DNA of 64,000 nucleotides. Source: Lentzea alba (GTDB lineage Bacteria; Actinomycetota; Actinomycetes; Mycobacteriales; Pseudonocardiaceae). Below are positions 8,006 through 16,861 of this stretch, piece after piece. The stretch lies in assembly GCF_011067745.1 (NCBI RefSeq), contig NZ_JAAMPJ010000013.1, positions 62,001-126,000 of the forward strand, read 5' to 3'. A model generated the notes under the pieces. The model was not told where the DNA came from. It did no database searches and was given only the letters and a program-made list of their open reading frames with translations. The position numbers were made by a program, and so were the translations under genes. Every line of letters begins with the position of its first letter. Position 1 is the first letter of the stretch.

Positions 8006-9451
8006 GTGTCCAAGGTGCTCACTTCACTTCCGGCCGGCGAACGCGTCGGCATCGCCTTCTCCGGTGGTCTCGACACGTCGGTCGCGGTCGCGTGGATGCG
8101 TGAGAAGGGCGCTGTGCCCTGCACGTACACCGCGGACATCGGCCAGTACGACGAGCCCGAGATCGAGACGGTCCCCGGCCGCGCCGGCACGTACGGTGCC
8201 GAGATCGCGCGCCTCGTCGACTGCCGTGCCGCGCTCGTCGAGGAAGGCCTCGCGGCGCTGGCGTGCGGCGCGTTCCACATCCGCTCCGGTGGCCGCGCGT
8301 ACTTCAACACGACCCCGCTCGGGCGGGCCGTCACGGGCACCATGCTCGTGCGCGCCATGCTCGACGACGACGTCCAGATCTGGGGCGACGGCTCCACCTA
8401 CAAGGGCAACGACATCGAGCGGTTCTACCGCTACGGGCTGCTCGCGAACCCGTCGCTGCGGATCTACAAGCCGTGGCTCGACGCGGCGTTCGTGACCGAG
8501 CTCGGCGGCCGCAAGGAGATGTCCGAGTGGCTGCTCGAGCGTGACCTGCCCTACCGCTCCAGCGTCGAGAAGGCGTACTCGACCGACGCGAACATCTGGG
8601 GCGCCACGCACGAGGCCAAGTCGCTCGAGCTGCTCAACGAGGGCATCGAGATCGTCGAGCCGATCATGGGCGTCAAGTTCTGGGACCCGTCGGTCGAGAT
8701 CGCGGCCGAGGACGTGACCATCGGCTTCGACCAGGGCCGCCCGGTCACCATCAACGGCAAGGAGTTCGGCAGCGCCGTCGACCTGGTGCTGGAGGCGAAC
8801 GCCATCGGCGGCCGCCACGGTCTCGGCATGTCCGACCAGATCGAGAACCGCATCATCGAGGCCAAGAGCCGCGGCATCTACGAGGCGCCCGGCATGGCGT
8901 TGCTCCACATCGCCTACGACCGCCTCGTGAACGCGATCCACAACGAGGACACCGTCGCGGCGTACCACAACGAGGGCCGCAAGCTCGGCCGGCTGCTGTA
9001 CGAGGGCCGCTGGCTCGACCCGCAGGCGCTGATGATGCGCGAGTCGCTGCAGCGCTGGGTGGGCTCCGCGGTCACCGGTCAGGTCACGCTGCGGCTGCGC
9101 CGGGGCGACGACTACTCGATCCTCGACACGGCCGGTCCGGCGTTCAGCTACCACCCGGACAAGCTGTCGATGGAGCGCACCGAGGACTCGGCGTTCGGCC
9201 CGGTCGACCGCATCGGTCAGCTGACCATGCGCAACCTCGACATCGCGGACTCGCGCGCCAAGCTGGAGCTCTTCGCGGGCCTCGGCATGGTCGGCACGCG
9301 GCAGTCGGCGCTCATCTCGGCCCAGGTCGAGCCGACCAAGCTGATCGGCGAGGTGCCCGACGGTGGTGCGGAGGCAATTGCCTCGCGCGGTGAGGTCTCG
9401 GACACCGACGTGCTGCTCGACGCGGCGGCCATGGAGCTGGGAACGGACTGA
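8006..9451 (+). CDS. argG: Argininosuccinate synthase
   Basis: 481 residues. Catalyses the ATP-dependent condensation of citrulline and aspartate to argininosuccinate, the penultimate step of arginine synthesis. The PP-loop AFSGGLDTSVAV (pyrophosphate motif SGGxDS/T) is near residue 20. TYTADIGQYDEPE, GDGSTYKGND and the late GRWLDPQ segment match the long E. coli-type ArgG subfamily (~450-490 aa), not the ~400-aa form. GTG 8006 is preferred over a GTG at 7970, whose 12 extra residues would overlap the ARG boxes. A strong hairpin follows the stop. It stands alone here, with no argH next to it. Confidence 0.97.
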   Translation: MSKVLTSLPAGERVGIAFSGGLDTSVAVAWMREKGAVPCTYTADIGQYDEPEIETVPGRAGTYGAEIARLVDCRAALVEEGLAALACGAFHIRSGGRAYFNTTPLGRAVTGTMLVRAMLDDDVQIWGDGSTYKGNDIERFYRYGLLANPSLRIYKPWLDAAFVTELGGRKEMSEWLLERDLPYRSSVEKAYSTDANIWGATHEAKSLELLNEGIEIVEPIMGVKFWDPSVEIAAEDVTIGFDQGRPVTINGKEFGSAVDLVLEANAIGGRHGLGMSDQIENRIIEAKSRGIYEAPGMALLHIAYDRLVNAIHNEDTVAAYHNEGRKLGRLLYEGRWLDPQALMMRESLQRWVGSAVTGQVTLRLRRGDDYSILDTAGPAFSYHPDKLSMERTEDSAFGPVDRIGQLTMRNLDIADSRAKLELFAGLGMVGTRQSALISAQVEPTKLIGEVPDGGAEAIASRGEVSDTDVLLDAAAMELGTD

Positions 9452-9461
9452 TTTCGCTGCG

Positions 9462-9485
9462 GCCGGCCCCTTCCGAGGGGCCGGC
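9462..9485 (+). terminator. Hairpin terminator after argG
   Basis: GCCGGCCCC (9462-9470), loop TTCCGA, GGGGCCGGC (9477-9485): a perfect 9-bp GC stem starting 10 nt after the argG stop. It lacks a U-tract, as is usual for actinomycete terminators. Confidence 0.65.
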
Positions 9486-9562
9486 GGCTAGCCCGTCCTG
9501 TTGTGCCCGTTGGAACACACCCACGAGGAGACGGACCACTTCGGGCCGTGCGTGCGCCTAAT

Positions 9563-9661
9563 GTGGCGGTCGTCGGGTGGCAGTTCGGCCGGGAGGGCGC
9601 TTTGAACGTGTTCGCGTGCACACAGGACGTGCGGCACCCGATCAAGCTGCACGTCGACTGA
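9563..9661 (+). pseudogene. C-terminal remnant of a tandem paralogue of the next gene
   Basis: A 32-codon frame ending TGA at 9659-9661 reads GWQFGREGALNVFACTQDVR then HPIKLHVD. It aligns almost residue for residue with the C-terminus of the gene at 9661-10335 (EWEFGSEGNLNVLLCTKDVR, HPAQVLID). Nothing of the rest of the paralogue is left. The TGA overlaps the ATG of the intact copy (TGATG), so this is probably the stump of a tandem duplication that still touches its sister gene. Translation from the GTG at 9563 is doubtful. Confidence 0.6.
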
Positions 9662-10335
9662 TGGGCAGGCAGGACTGGGCGAGGCCCGCGGTGCTGCTGA
9701 ACCCCCTGGAGGGCGAGCCGACGGACGCCGACAGCCACATCGGCGGCCCGATGCTGTGGCCGATCGACGAGCCGTGGCCGTCGTGCGACGAACACGGCGA
9801 ACCGTTCGTCGGCGCGGTGCAGCTCTATCAGCGCGATTTCGCGGAGCTGCCGTTCCCCGACGGCATCGATCTGTTGCAGGTGTTCCTCTGCACGCTCGAC
9901 CACGACGCCGAGCACGCCTACGGCCCGGACGTGCGGCTGGTGTGGCGCGACTCCACGACGGTGTTCGAGCTGATCGAGGAGGAGCCCGAGCCGTCGGTGC
10001 AGGAAGAGCTGTACGTCCCGACCGTCAACGTGTTCGAGCCGATCCGGTACGTCGAGTACCCGACGCCGGTCGAACGTCCCGAGGACCTGCGGGACGAGGA
10101 GTGGCCGGAGACGTCGAGCGGCTCGAAGATCGGTGGCTGGACCGCGTGGTGGCAGTCGGGCCCGCTGGAGTTCGAGTGCCCGGAGTGCGGTTCGGTGCAA
10201 CGCCAGACACTGTCGCTCGCGACGCACGAGCCGTCTGGTGACGACGTCGAGTGGGAGTTCGGGAGCGAGGGCAACCTGAACGTTCTGCTGTGCACCAAGG
10301 ACGTCCGCCATCCCGCTCAGGTTCTCATTGACTGA
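9661..10335 (+). CDS. DUF1963/YwqG-like protein
   Basis: 224 residues. The GGPMLWP...VGAVQLYQRDFAELPFP arrangement (proline-rich GGxP-WP entry, then a Q-x-x-x-x-DFAELPFP strand) resembles DUF1963/YwqG proteins, whose biochemical role is not established. The C-terminal half has a zinc-knuckle-like CPECG and a CTKDVRHP segment. The start ATG 9661 overlaps the stop of the paralogue stump, and the next gene overlaps this one by 8 nt, so the two form an operon. Family assignment is tentative. Confidence 0.65.
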   Translation: MGRQDWARPAVLLNPLEGEPTDADSHIGGPMLWPIDEPWPSCDEHGEPFVGAVQLYQRDFAELPFPDGIDLLQVFLCTLDHDAEHAYGPDVRLVWRDSTTVFELIEEEPEPSVQEELYVPTVNVFEPIRYVEYPTPVERPEDLRDEEWPETSSGSKIGGWTAWWQSGPLEFECPECGSVQRQTLSLATHEPSGDDVEWEFGSEGNLNVLLCTKDVRHPAQVLID

Positions 10336-11170
10336 CCTGAACGAGCTCGCCGCCGAACTCGGGCTGCGGCCCGTCGAGTTCGCCACCACAGGTGCGGACT
10401 TCCTCGTGCTGCACGCGAAGGACGACGACGGCGCGGGCTGGATCTTGCGCGCGCCGCGGCGTGACTGGCCGTTGCGGCGCATGGGTCCCGAACGGGCGTT
10501 GCTCGACCTCATCGCGGACCGGCTGCCGGTGGCGGTGCCGCGCTGGCTGCCGGAGGTCGAGCACGTCGCCGTTTACCGCAAGCTGCCCGGCGACCTCCCG
10601 GAAAACCCGCCGGACCAGTACTTCGAGGACATCGCGCGGTTTCTCGCCGCACTGCACGCGGTGCCGCCGGACGAGGCCGCGCGGACCGGCGTCGAGGTGC
10701 GGCAGCCCGGCGCGATCCGGGAGACCATCGCGCGCAAGATCCACCGTGCCCGCGCCGAGCTGGGGCTGCCGGACGCGTTGTGGCACCACTGGCAGGAGTG
10801 GCTCGGCGACGACGAGCCGTGGCCGCCGTGGTCGTTGCTGGTGCACGCCGACATCAAGCCGGCCAACACGGTGGTGCACAACGGAAGGCTGTCCGGCGTC
10901 ATCGACTGGACCGACTCGCTCGTGGGCGACCCCGGTGCCGACTTCCGCCGGCTCGTGCAGCGGTTCGGACGGCTCGACGAGCTGATCGAGGCCTACGAAC
11001 GGCACGGCGGACGAACCTGGCCGGGGATGCGGCGGCACGTCGAGGAACGCGTCCGGATGGCACCGGTCGACTCCGGGTTGTACGGCATCGACTCGGGCCA
11101 GGAGCACTACGTCAGAACTGCTCTGGAGCGGCTCAAGGCTTGGGCCGGTACGCCTCGCACGCCAGCGTGA
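10328..11170 (+). CDS. Aminoglycoside/macrolide phosphotransferase-like kinase (APH fold)
   Basis: 280 residues from a TTG overlapping the previous gene. The APH-type catalytic loop VHADIKPANT (H-x-D-x-x-x-x-N) and the metal-binding VIDWTDSLVGDPGADF are intact. IDWTD followed by DP-x-x-DF is particularly like macrolide 2'-phosphotransferases (Mph). The N-lobe has LVLHAKDDDGAGWILRAPRR, which provides the ATP-site lysine/arginine region. It could inactivate a macrolide or phosphorylate a small metabolite; producer self-resistance is speculative. The 3' end overlaps the convergent lysR gene by 38 bp. Confidence 0.8.
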   Translation: MTDLNELAAELGLRPVEFATTGADFLVLHAKDDDGAGWILRAPRRDWPLRRMGPERALLDLIADRLPVAVPRWLPEVEHVAVYRKLPGDLPENPPDQYFEDIARFLAALHAVPPDEAARTGVEVRQPGAIRETIARKIHRARAELGLPDALWHHWQEWLGDDEPWPPWSLLVHADIKPANTVVHNGRLSGVIDWTDSLVGDPGADFRRLVQRFGRLDELIEAYERHGGRTWPGMRRHVEERVRMAPVDSGLYGIDSGQEHYVRTALERLKAWAGTPRTPA

Positions 11171-11987
11171 TGAGGTCGTTCAGGTGCTGCGGCGGCTGGT
11201 CCTTCCACCACGCCAGCCACACCGGGATCGGCGGTGCGTCCTGCACGGCGCGATAAGCCACGCCGGGCCGTGGGTTCAGGCTGGCGGTCGCCTCGGACGT
11301 CATGCCGACGGCCTGCCCGGCGGCGATCACGGTCAGCCACTCGTCGACGCTGCGGGTGTTGCGCACGACGGCGGGCGCCTTGCCGGGGTGCCACAGGTCC
11401 ACAGTGGTCGTCCCGGTCCGGTCGTCGACCGCGAGCCCGTACCGGGCGAGGTCCGCGAGCTTCAGCGAACGCTTGCGCGCCAACGGGTTGTCCGTCGCGA
11501 CGACGCCGTAGCGGCGTTCGGTGCCGAGCAACTCCGTCTCGAAGCGCGGATCGTCGAGGGCCTTGCGCACCACCGCGACGTCGGCGGCGCCCTCGGCGAG
11601 ACCGGCGGTCAGCGAGTTCGACTGGACGAACACCAGTGGCAGCCCGGGATGTGCCGCGGCCCAGGCCTTCTGGACGCGCCGGGTGTGCTTGCCCAGCGCC
11701 GACCAGGCGTAGCCGATCCGCAGTTCGGTCCGCGACTGCTCGGCGATCCGGTGCAGGTGCGCGACCTCGTCCAGCACCCGCCGCGCGCCGGCCAGCACCT
11801 GCGTGCCGGTGGCCGTCAGGGCGACGTGACGCGTCGACCGTTGCAGAAGCCGTACGCCCAAAGACATTTCCAGTGCGGCGACGGCTCGGGACACCGACGC
11901 CTGCGTGAGGTCGAGCTCCTTCGCCGCGTCGGTGAACGTGCCCGCGTCCACGACCGCGACGAACGCCCGCAACTGTCGCAGATCCAT
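11133..11987 (-). CDS. LysR-family transcriptional regulator
   Basis: 284 residues from ATG 11987. The winged helix-turn-helix lies at residues 1-60 (MDLRQLRAFVAVVDAGTF, TQASVSRAVAALE), and the two-lobed effector domain follows (IGYAWSALGKHTRRVQKAW onward). It diverges from an EamA permease gene with a ~70-bp gap, the usual arrangement for LysR control of an exporter. The effector is unknown. Its 3' end overlaps that of the convergent kinase gene. Confidence 0.9.
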   Translation of the reverse strand: MDLRQLRAFVAVVDAGTFTDAAKELDLTQASVSRAVAALEMSLGVRLLQRSTRHVALTATGTQVLAGARRVLDEVAHLHRIAEQSRTELRIGYAWSALGKHTRRVQKAWAAAHPGLPLVFVQSNSLTAGLAEGAADVAVVRKALDDPRFETELLGTERRYGVVATDNPLARKRSLKLADLARYGLAVDDRTGTTTVDLWHPGKAPAVVRNTRSVDEWLTVIAAGQAVGMTSEATASLNPRPGVAYRAVQDAPPIPVWLAWWKDQPPQHLNDLITLACEAYRPKP

Positions 11988-12056
11988 ACGTCCAGCGTAT
12001 AGCCGAAGCAGTTCATGCATTTCCCGCATCAACGCGGAAACCGCAGGCTGGGCGAC

Positions 12057-12917
12057 ATGAAGAGCCTCGGTGGATTCGCGACGATGACCGCCAGTGCCGC
12101 CAGCAGCCAGGTCGGCGCCGCGATCGGTGCCCACGCGTTCGCCACGATCGGCCCGGCCGGGGTCGTGGCCGTCCGCCAGTTCGTCGCCGCCGCGGTGTTG
12201 CTGCCGGTCGCCCGCCCGAACCCGCGAAGATTCACCTGGGCGCAGTGGTGGCCGACGATCGCGCTCGGCCTGGTGTTCGCCACCATGAACCTCAGCCTCT
12301 ACACGGCGGTCGACCGGATCGGCCTCGGTCTCGCCGTCACGCTGGAGGTGCTCGGGCCGCTCGCGGTCGCGCTGGCGGGGTCGCACACCCGCAGGGACGT
12401 GCTGTTCGTGCTGATCGCGGCCGTCGGCGTCTACGTGCTGGTGCTGCCCGGCCCGAGCAGCGACTACCTCGGCATCGGCGCCGGTCTGCTCGCCGCCGGG
12501 TGCTGGGCCGCGTACATCCTGCTCAACCGCCTGGTCGGACAGCGGCTGCCCGGCTTGCAGGCACCGGCCGCGGCGACGAGCGTGTCCGCGCTGCTCTACC
12601 TCCCGGTCGCGGTGTTCCTGATCGCCCAGGGCCAGTTCACCGGGACTTCAGTGCTGTACGCGATCGGCGCGGGCGTGTTCTGCAGCGTGGTGCCGTACGC
12701 CGCCGACGTGATCGCCCTGCGGAAGGTGCCCGCGCGGTTCTTCGGGCTGGCGTGCAGCGTGCACCCGGTGCTGGCCGCGCTGGCCGGTCTGGTCCTGCTG
12801 GGGGAGCAGCTCGCACTCCACCATTGGGCGGGAATCTTGCTCGTCGTCACGGCCAACGCACTCGCGGTGACTTGCTCGAAGTGGCCTGGATCACCTACCG
12901 TTCACTCCGAAATGTGA
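12057..12917 (+). CDS. EamA/DMT-superfamily transporter (RhtA-like)
   Basis: 286 residues with about ten hydrophobic helices in two EamA repeats; the second begins near YLGIGAGLLAAGCWAAYILL. The opening SSQVGAAIGAHAFATIGPAGVVAVRQ and the GPLAVALAGSHTRRDV segment resemble RhtA-type threonine/homoserine and metabolite exporters. ATG 12057 is chosen; an upstream GTG/ATG at 12015 would add 14 polar residues. Likely regulated by the divergent LysR protein. The substrate is unknown, probably an amino acid or drug-like small molecule. Confidence 0.87.
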   Translation: MKSLGGFATMTASAASSQVGAAIGAHAFATIGPAGVVAVRQFVAAAVLLPVARPNPRRFTWAQWWPTIALGLVFATMNLSLYTAVDRIGLGLAVTLEVLGPLAVALAGSHTRRDVLFVLIAAVGVYVLVLPGPSSDYLGIGAGLLAAGCWAAYILLNRLVGQRLPGLQAPAAATSVSALLYLPVAVFLIAQGQFTGTSVLYAIGAGVFCSVVPYAADVIALRKVPARFFGLACSVHPVLAALAGLVLLGEQLALHHWAGILLVVTANALAVTCSKWPGSPTVHSEM

Positions 12918-12936
12918 ATCCCCTTCACTTAGTGGG

Positions 12937-14943
12937 GTGTCCATGCGCACTGCAGTCATGACGGTCGTCGCCGCATTGGCCGGAGCCGCGCTGGTCAGCG
13001 GCCCGTTCGCGTGGGCAGAACCCGAGCCCTACCTCGTCGGCCGCGGCATCTCGGACGTCACCGGCCCGGCCGCTGAGAACGGCATGATGGGCTACTCCAA
13101 GTTCGACCAGAAGACGACGGGCATCGCCCAGCGGCTGCGGTCGCGGGCGTACGTCGTGGTCGACCGGAGCACGAACAAGCGGGTCGCGTACGTCAACGCC
13201 GACCTCGCGATGATCTTCCGCGCGGTCCAGGAGGGCGTGCTCGGCAAGCTGCAGGCCAAGTACGGCAGCACCTACACGCGCGAGAACCTGCTGCTGTCCG
13301 CCACCCACACGCACAGCGGTCCCGGCGGCCAGTCGCACAACCTCGCCTACAACCTGTCGATCCTCGGCATGCAGCCGCAGGCGCTCGCCGCCGTGGTCGA
13401 CGGCATCACCGAGTCGGTCGTCGAGGCGCACGAGGACCTCAAGCCCGGCTCGATCAGCCTCGGCGTCGGCGAGCTCACCAACGCGTCGGTGAACCGCTCG
13501 CGGGTGGCGTTCGACCGCAACCCCGACAAGGGTTTCTTCCCCGCCGGCATCGACCCGCAGATGACCGTGCTGAAGTTCAAGCAGTCCGGCAACGACGTCG
13601 GCGCGATCAGCTGGTTCGCCACCCACAACACGTCGATCACCAACGCCAACACGCTGATCAGCCCCGACAACAAGGGTTATGCGGCGTACCAGTGGGAGCA
13701 CGACGACAAGGGCGTGCGGTACCTGGACGACACCGCGGGGTTCGTGGCGGCGTTCCCGAACACCAACGCCGGCGACATGTCGCCGAACCTCAACCTGAAG
13801 CCCGGTTCCGGCCCCACCGAGAACGAGTGGGAGAACACCCGGATCATCGGTGAGCGCCAGAACCGCAAGGCGCAGGAGATCTACAACGGTCCCCAGGCCG
13901 CGGTCTCGGGTGGCGTCGACTCCCGCATGCGGTTCGTGGACATGTCGGCCGTGCAGGTCGAGGGTCGGTTCATGAGTGACGGCAAGCCCGGCACCACGTG
14001 CTCCGGAGTCGTCGGCGCGTCGACGATCGCGGGCAGCATCGAGGACGGCCCGGCGATCCCCGGTTTCTCCGAGGGCATGCAGTCTCCGTGGAAGAAGCTC
14101 TTCGAGCCGTTGCAGATGGAGGTCCCGCAGTGGCTACGGGACTGCCAGTTCCCCAAGGCCTCTTTGGTGCCAACGGGTCTGATCGGTGCGACGCCGAACA
14201 TCGTGCCGCTGCAGATCGTCCGCATCGGACAGCTGCACCTCGTCGCCATGCCGGGTGAGGTCACGATCACCGCCGGCCTGCGGATCCGCAGGACCGTGGC
14301 AGCCGAGATGGGTGTGCCGGTGCAGAACGTGCTGATCCAGGGCTACGCCAACGACTACAGCCAGTACGTGACCACGCCGGAGGAGTACGACTCGCAGCAG
14401 TACGAGGGCGGCTCCACGCTGTTCGGCCGCAACACCACGCCCGCGTACCAGCAGGAGCTGGGCAAGATCGCGGCGTCGATGAAGGCCGGTTCCACGCTGC
14501 CGCCCGGCCCGAATCCCGGCAAGCCACCGTTCACCGACATCAACCTGCAGACCGGTGTCGTGCTCGACGACAAGCCCGCCGACAAGAAGTACGGCGACGT
14601 TCTGTCGGCACCCAAGTCGTCCTATACGCGCGGCGAGACCGTGACGGCCGTGTTCGTCACCGGGCACCCGAAGAACAACCTGCACCGCAACGGGACGTTC
14701 CTGGAGGTGCAGCGGCAGGTGAACGGCCAGTGGGTGCGCGTCGCCGACGACGGTGACTGGTCCACGCGCTACAAGTGGGAGCGGGTCGGCATCGCGTTCT
14801 CGAACGCCACGATCACCTGGCAGATCCCGGCGGACACGCCCGCCGGCACCTACCGGATCGTGCACCACGGCGACGAGAAGAGCGGCTGGACCGGCAAGAT
14901 CACCGGGTTCACCGGCGCGACCGCGGGCTTCACGGTCAGCTGA
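12937..14943 (+). CDS. Secreted neutral ceramidase
   Basis: 668 residues. A Sec signal (AVMTVVAALAGAALVSGPFAWA) is followed by the neutral/alkaline ceramidase domain: DVTGPAAENGMMGY at the mature N-terminus, the zinc-binding THTHSGPGG, the catalytic NAGDMSPN (Ser ~282), and a C-terminal immunoglobulin-like domain from ~residue 550 ending TAGFTVS. The enzyme splits the amide bond of ceramide to sphingosine and fatty acid outside the cell. Actinomycetes generally lack sphingolipids, so the substrate is probably environmental or host-derived. It is monocistronic and flanked downstream by a perfect palindromic terminator. GTG 12937 or ATG 12943 could start it. Confidence 0.93.
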   Translation: MSMRTAVMTVVAALAGAALVSGPFAWAEPEPYLVGRGISDVTGPAAENGMMGYSKFDQKTTGIAQRLRSRAYVVVDRSTNKRVAYVNADLAMIFRAVQEGVLGKLQAKYGSTYTRENLLLSATHTHSGPGGQSHNLAYNLSILGMQPQALAAVVDGITESVVEAHEDLKPGSISLGVGELTNASVNRSRVAFDRNPDKGFFPAGIDPQMTVLKFKQSGNDVGAISWFATHNTSITNANTLISPDNKGYAAYQWEHDDKGVRYLDDTAGFVAAFPNTNAGDMSPNLNLKPGSGPTENEWENTRIIGERQNRKAQEIYNGPQAAVSGGVDSRMRFVDMSAVQVEGRFMSDGKPGTTCSGVVGASTIAGSIEDGPAIPGFSEGMQSPWKKLFEPLQMEVPQWLRDCQFPKASLVPTGLIGATPNIVPLQIVRIGQLHLVAMPGEVTITAGLRIRRTVAAEMGVPVQNVLIQGYANDYSQYVTTPEEYDSQQYEGGSTLFGRNTTPAYQQELGKIAASMKAGSTLPPGPNPGKPPFTDINLQTGVVLDDKPADKKYGDVLSAPKSSYTRGETVTAVFVTGHPKNNLHRNGTFLEVQRQVNGQWVRVADDGDWSTRYKWERVGIAFSNATITWQIPADTPAGTYRIVHHGDEKSGWTGKITGFTGATAGFTVS

Positions 14944-14949
14944 CGGGCA

Positions 14950-14979
14950 TCAGGGGGACCTCGATCGAGGTCCCCCTGA
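14950..14979. terminator. Perfect palindromic bidirectional terminator
   Basis: A 30-bp perfect palindrome whose left half is TCAGGGGGACCTCGA. It fills the 41-bp gap between the convergent ceramidase and racemase genes and can fold identically on either strand, so it should serve both. Confidence 0.75.
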
Positions 14980-14984
14980 ACGGC

Positions 14985-16082
14985 TCACACCGGAATCCAC
15001 TCCGTCTTCACCGTCACCGCGTCCAGCGCGTCCGGCAGCGGCGTCACACCCAATCCCGGCCCGGTCGGCACCGCGAGATGCCCGTCGTCCAGCACGAACG
15101 GCTCGGTGATGTCCATCGCGTAGTACCGGTCGGACGCCGAGGTGTCGCCGGGCAGCGTGCAACCGGGCAACGCCGCCAGTGCCACGTTCGCGGCCCGGCC
15201 GATGCCCGTTTCGAGCATTCCGCCGCACCACACCGCGATCCCGTGCGCGGCGCACACGTCGTGGATGCGCCGGGCCTCCAGGTACCCGCCCACGCGGCCG
15301 GGCTTGATGTTCACGATCTGGCAGGCACCGAGCTTGATCGCGTCGGCCGCCGAGCGGGCCGAGGTGATCGACTCGTCCAGGCAGATCGGCGTCTGCACCA
15401 CCCTGGCCAGCGCGGCGTGCGCCAGGACGTCCTCCTCGTCCAGCGGCTGTTCGATCAGCAGCAGGTCGAACGGGTCGAGCCGGGCCAGGTGCCGCGCGTC
15501 GGCGAGCGTGTAGGCCGTGTTCGCGTCGACCTGCAGCAGCACGTCGGGGAACCGTTCGCGGACCGCGCGCACCGGCTTGACGTCCCAGCCGGGCTCGATC
15601 TTCAGCTTGATCCGGACGTAGCCCTCGTCGACGTAACCGGTGACCGCGTCCAGCAGTTCGGGGATCGAGTTCATGATCCCGACCGACACACCGCACGGCA
15701 CGCGCGTACGCACAGCCCCAAGCTCACGGCCGAACGACACGCCACGCGCGCGCAGTTCGGCGTCGAGCACCGCCATCTCCAGCGCGCCCTTGGCCATCCG
15801 GTGCCCCCGGAACCGGGCCAGCCGCGGGGCCACCGACACGCCGTCGACCGGGCCGGTCAGAGCCGGGATCAGGAACCGGCGCAGCACGTCCGCGCAGCCC
15901 TCCAGATACTCCGACGAGTACACCGGGTCGGCCATCGCGACGCACTCGCCCCAGCCCTCGGCGGAGTCCGTGACGGCACGCAGCAGCAGCAACCCGCGCA
16001 CGGTCTGAGTGCCGAACGACGTCCGAAAGGGCGACTTCAGCGGCATCTCGACCCAGCGAAGCTCCACTCCGGTCAGCTTCAC
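14985..16082 (-). CDS. Enolase-superfamily N-acylamino acid / N-succinylamino acid racemase (MenC/OSBS-like)
   Basis: 365 residues from a GTG at 16082 with GAGAGGAA upstream, overlapping the GNAT gene by 4 nt. It has all superfamily residues: the K-x-K pair in IKLKI (K159/K161), metal ligands in QVDANTAYT, LIEQPL and CLDES, and the second catalytic Lys in NIKPGRVGG. MenC (o-succinylbenzoate synthase) and NSAR/NAAAR share this fold. The absence of menaquinone genes and the presence of GNAT and M20 neighbours favour racemisation of N-acylated, especially N-succinylated, amino acids. Last gene of the operon. Confidence 0.9.
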   Translation of the reverse strand: MKLTGVELRWVEMPLKSPFRTSFGTQTVRGLLLLRAVTDSAEGWGECVAMADPVYSSEYLEGCADVLRRFLIPALTGPVDGVSVAPRLARFRGHRMAKGALEMAVLDAELRARGVSFGRELGAVRTRVPCGVSVGIMNSIPELLDAVTGYVDEGYVRIKLKIEPGWDVKPVRAVRERFPDVLLQVDANTAYTLADARHLARLDPFDLLLIEQPLDEEDVLAHAALARVVQTPICLDESITSARSAADAIKLGACQIVNIKPGRVGGYLEARRIHDVCAAHGIAVWCGGMLETGIGRAANVALAALPGCTLPGDTSASDRYYAMDITEPFVLDDGHLAVPTGPGLGVTPLPDALDAVTVKTEWIPV

Positions 16083-16861
16083 GACTCGTTCCTCTCCACG
16101 ACGTACCACCCCGACCTGTCGAACCCGGTGATGCGAGCACCCGCGGCGAGCAGTCCGCCGAGGACGTCCCGCACGGCGTGACGCCACTCGCGCGCCGCGG
16201 CCGGGTTCGTGGCCCGCAGCGTCTCGATGTCCGGCGGCACCGCGACCAGCACGCTCTGCCCACTGGCAACGCCGCGCACCGGCAGGCCGTCGGACGAGAT
16301 CCCCAACGCGACCGCGCCCGTCGCCGCCACCACCCGCGGTTGCCCTGCCTCTGGCGACGAGACGCGCCAGCTGATCAGCAGCCGGTCGCTCTCGGTGCCG
16401 CCGTTGATGTCGTCGTGCATCTGGCCGTAGAAGTTCGGCAGGTATTCGGTCGCGTCCGCGCCGAGCTTGCCCAGGTTGAAGTAGGCGTTGCGGCGCACCA
16501 GCGGGTCGAACGTCCAGGTGACCTCGCTCAGTCCGCGTTCGAGCGCCCACGCGCGTTGGTCGAGCTTCAACGCGTAGCCGACGTTGCGTCCACGCGCGCT
16601 CGCGGCGACACCGGCGATGTGGCTGTGCAACGTGCCAAGAGCGGGCGGCGAGCAGAAGCCGATGCACGCACCGATGAGGTCGTTGCCGTCGAACGCGCCC
16701 GCGACGTAACTGCCCGCCTTGGTCATCGCCCGCAACAGCTCGGCGGTGACCGGGGGAGTGTTGCCGCTCGACCGCCAGATCGACTCGTACAACTGTTGCG
16801 TGGCAACGAGCTCATCGAACGCAACGAGCTGACGGACGACCACCTGCGTCACGACTGTCAT
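16079..16861 (-). CDS. GNAT-family N-acyltransferase (candidate amino acid N-succinyltransferase)
   Basis: 260 residues. The GNAT core contains DLIGACIGFC (beta4), HSHIAGVAASARGRNVGYAL (acyl-CoA pyrophosphate loop, R-x-x-x-x-G) and ERGLSEVTWTFDPLVRRNAYFNLGKLGA, a segment characteristic of the GNATs found beside racemases. It lies between an M20 hydrolase and an NSAR-like racemase, with 4-nt overlaps on both sides. By analogy to the GNAT/NSAR/M20 clusters of Geobacillus, it would succinylate D-amino acids. Substrate specificity is inference from context. Confidence 0.82.
   Translation of the reverse strand: MTVVTQVVVRQLVAFDELVATQQLYESIWRSSGNTPPVTAELLRAMTKAGSYVAGAFDGNDLIGACIGFCSPPALGTLHSHIAGVAASARGRNVGYALKLDQRAWALERGLSEVTWTFDPLVRRNAYFNLGKLGADATEYLPNFYGQMHDDINGGTESDRLLISWRVSSPEAGQPRVVAATGAVALGISSDGLPVRGVASGQSVLVAVPPDIETLRATNPAAAREWRHAVRDVLGGLLAAGARITGFDRSGWYVVERNES

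Noticed and set aside
14985..16082. menC (o-succinylbenzoate synthase) for menaquinone
   Set aside because: The fold is shared, but there are no men genes nearby, and the coupled GNAT and M20 genes point to amino acid racemisation. A promiscuous dual function cannot be excluded.
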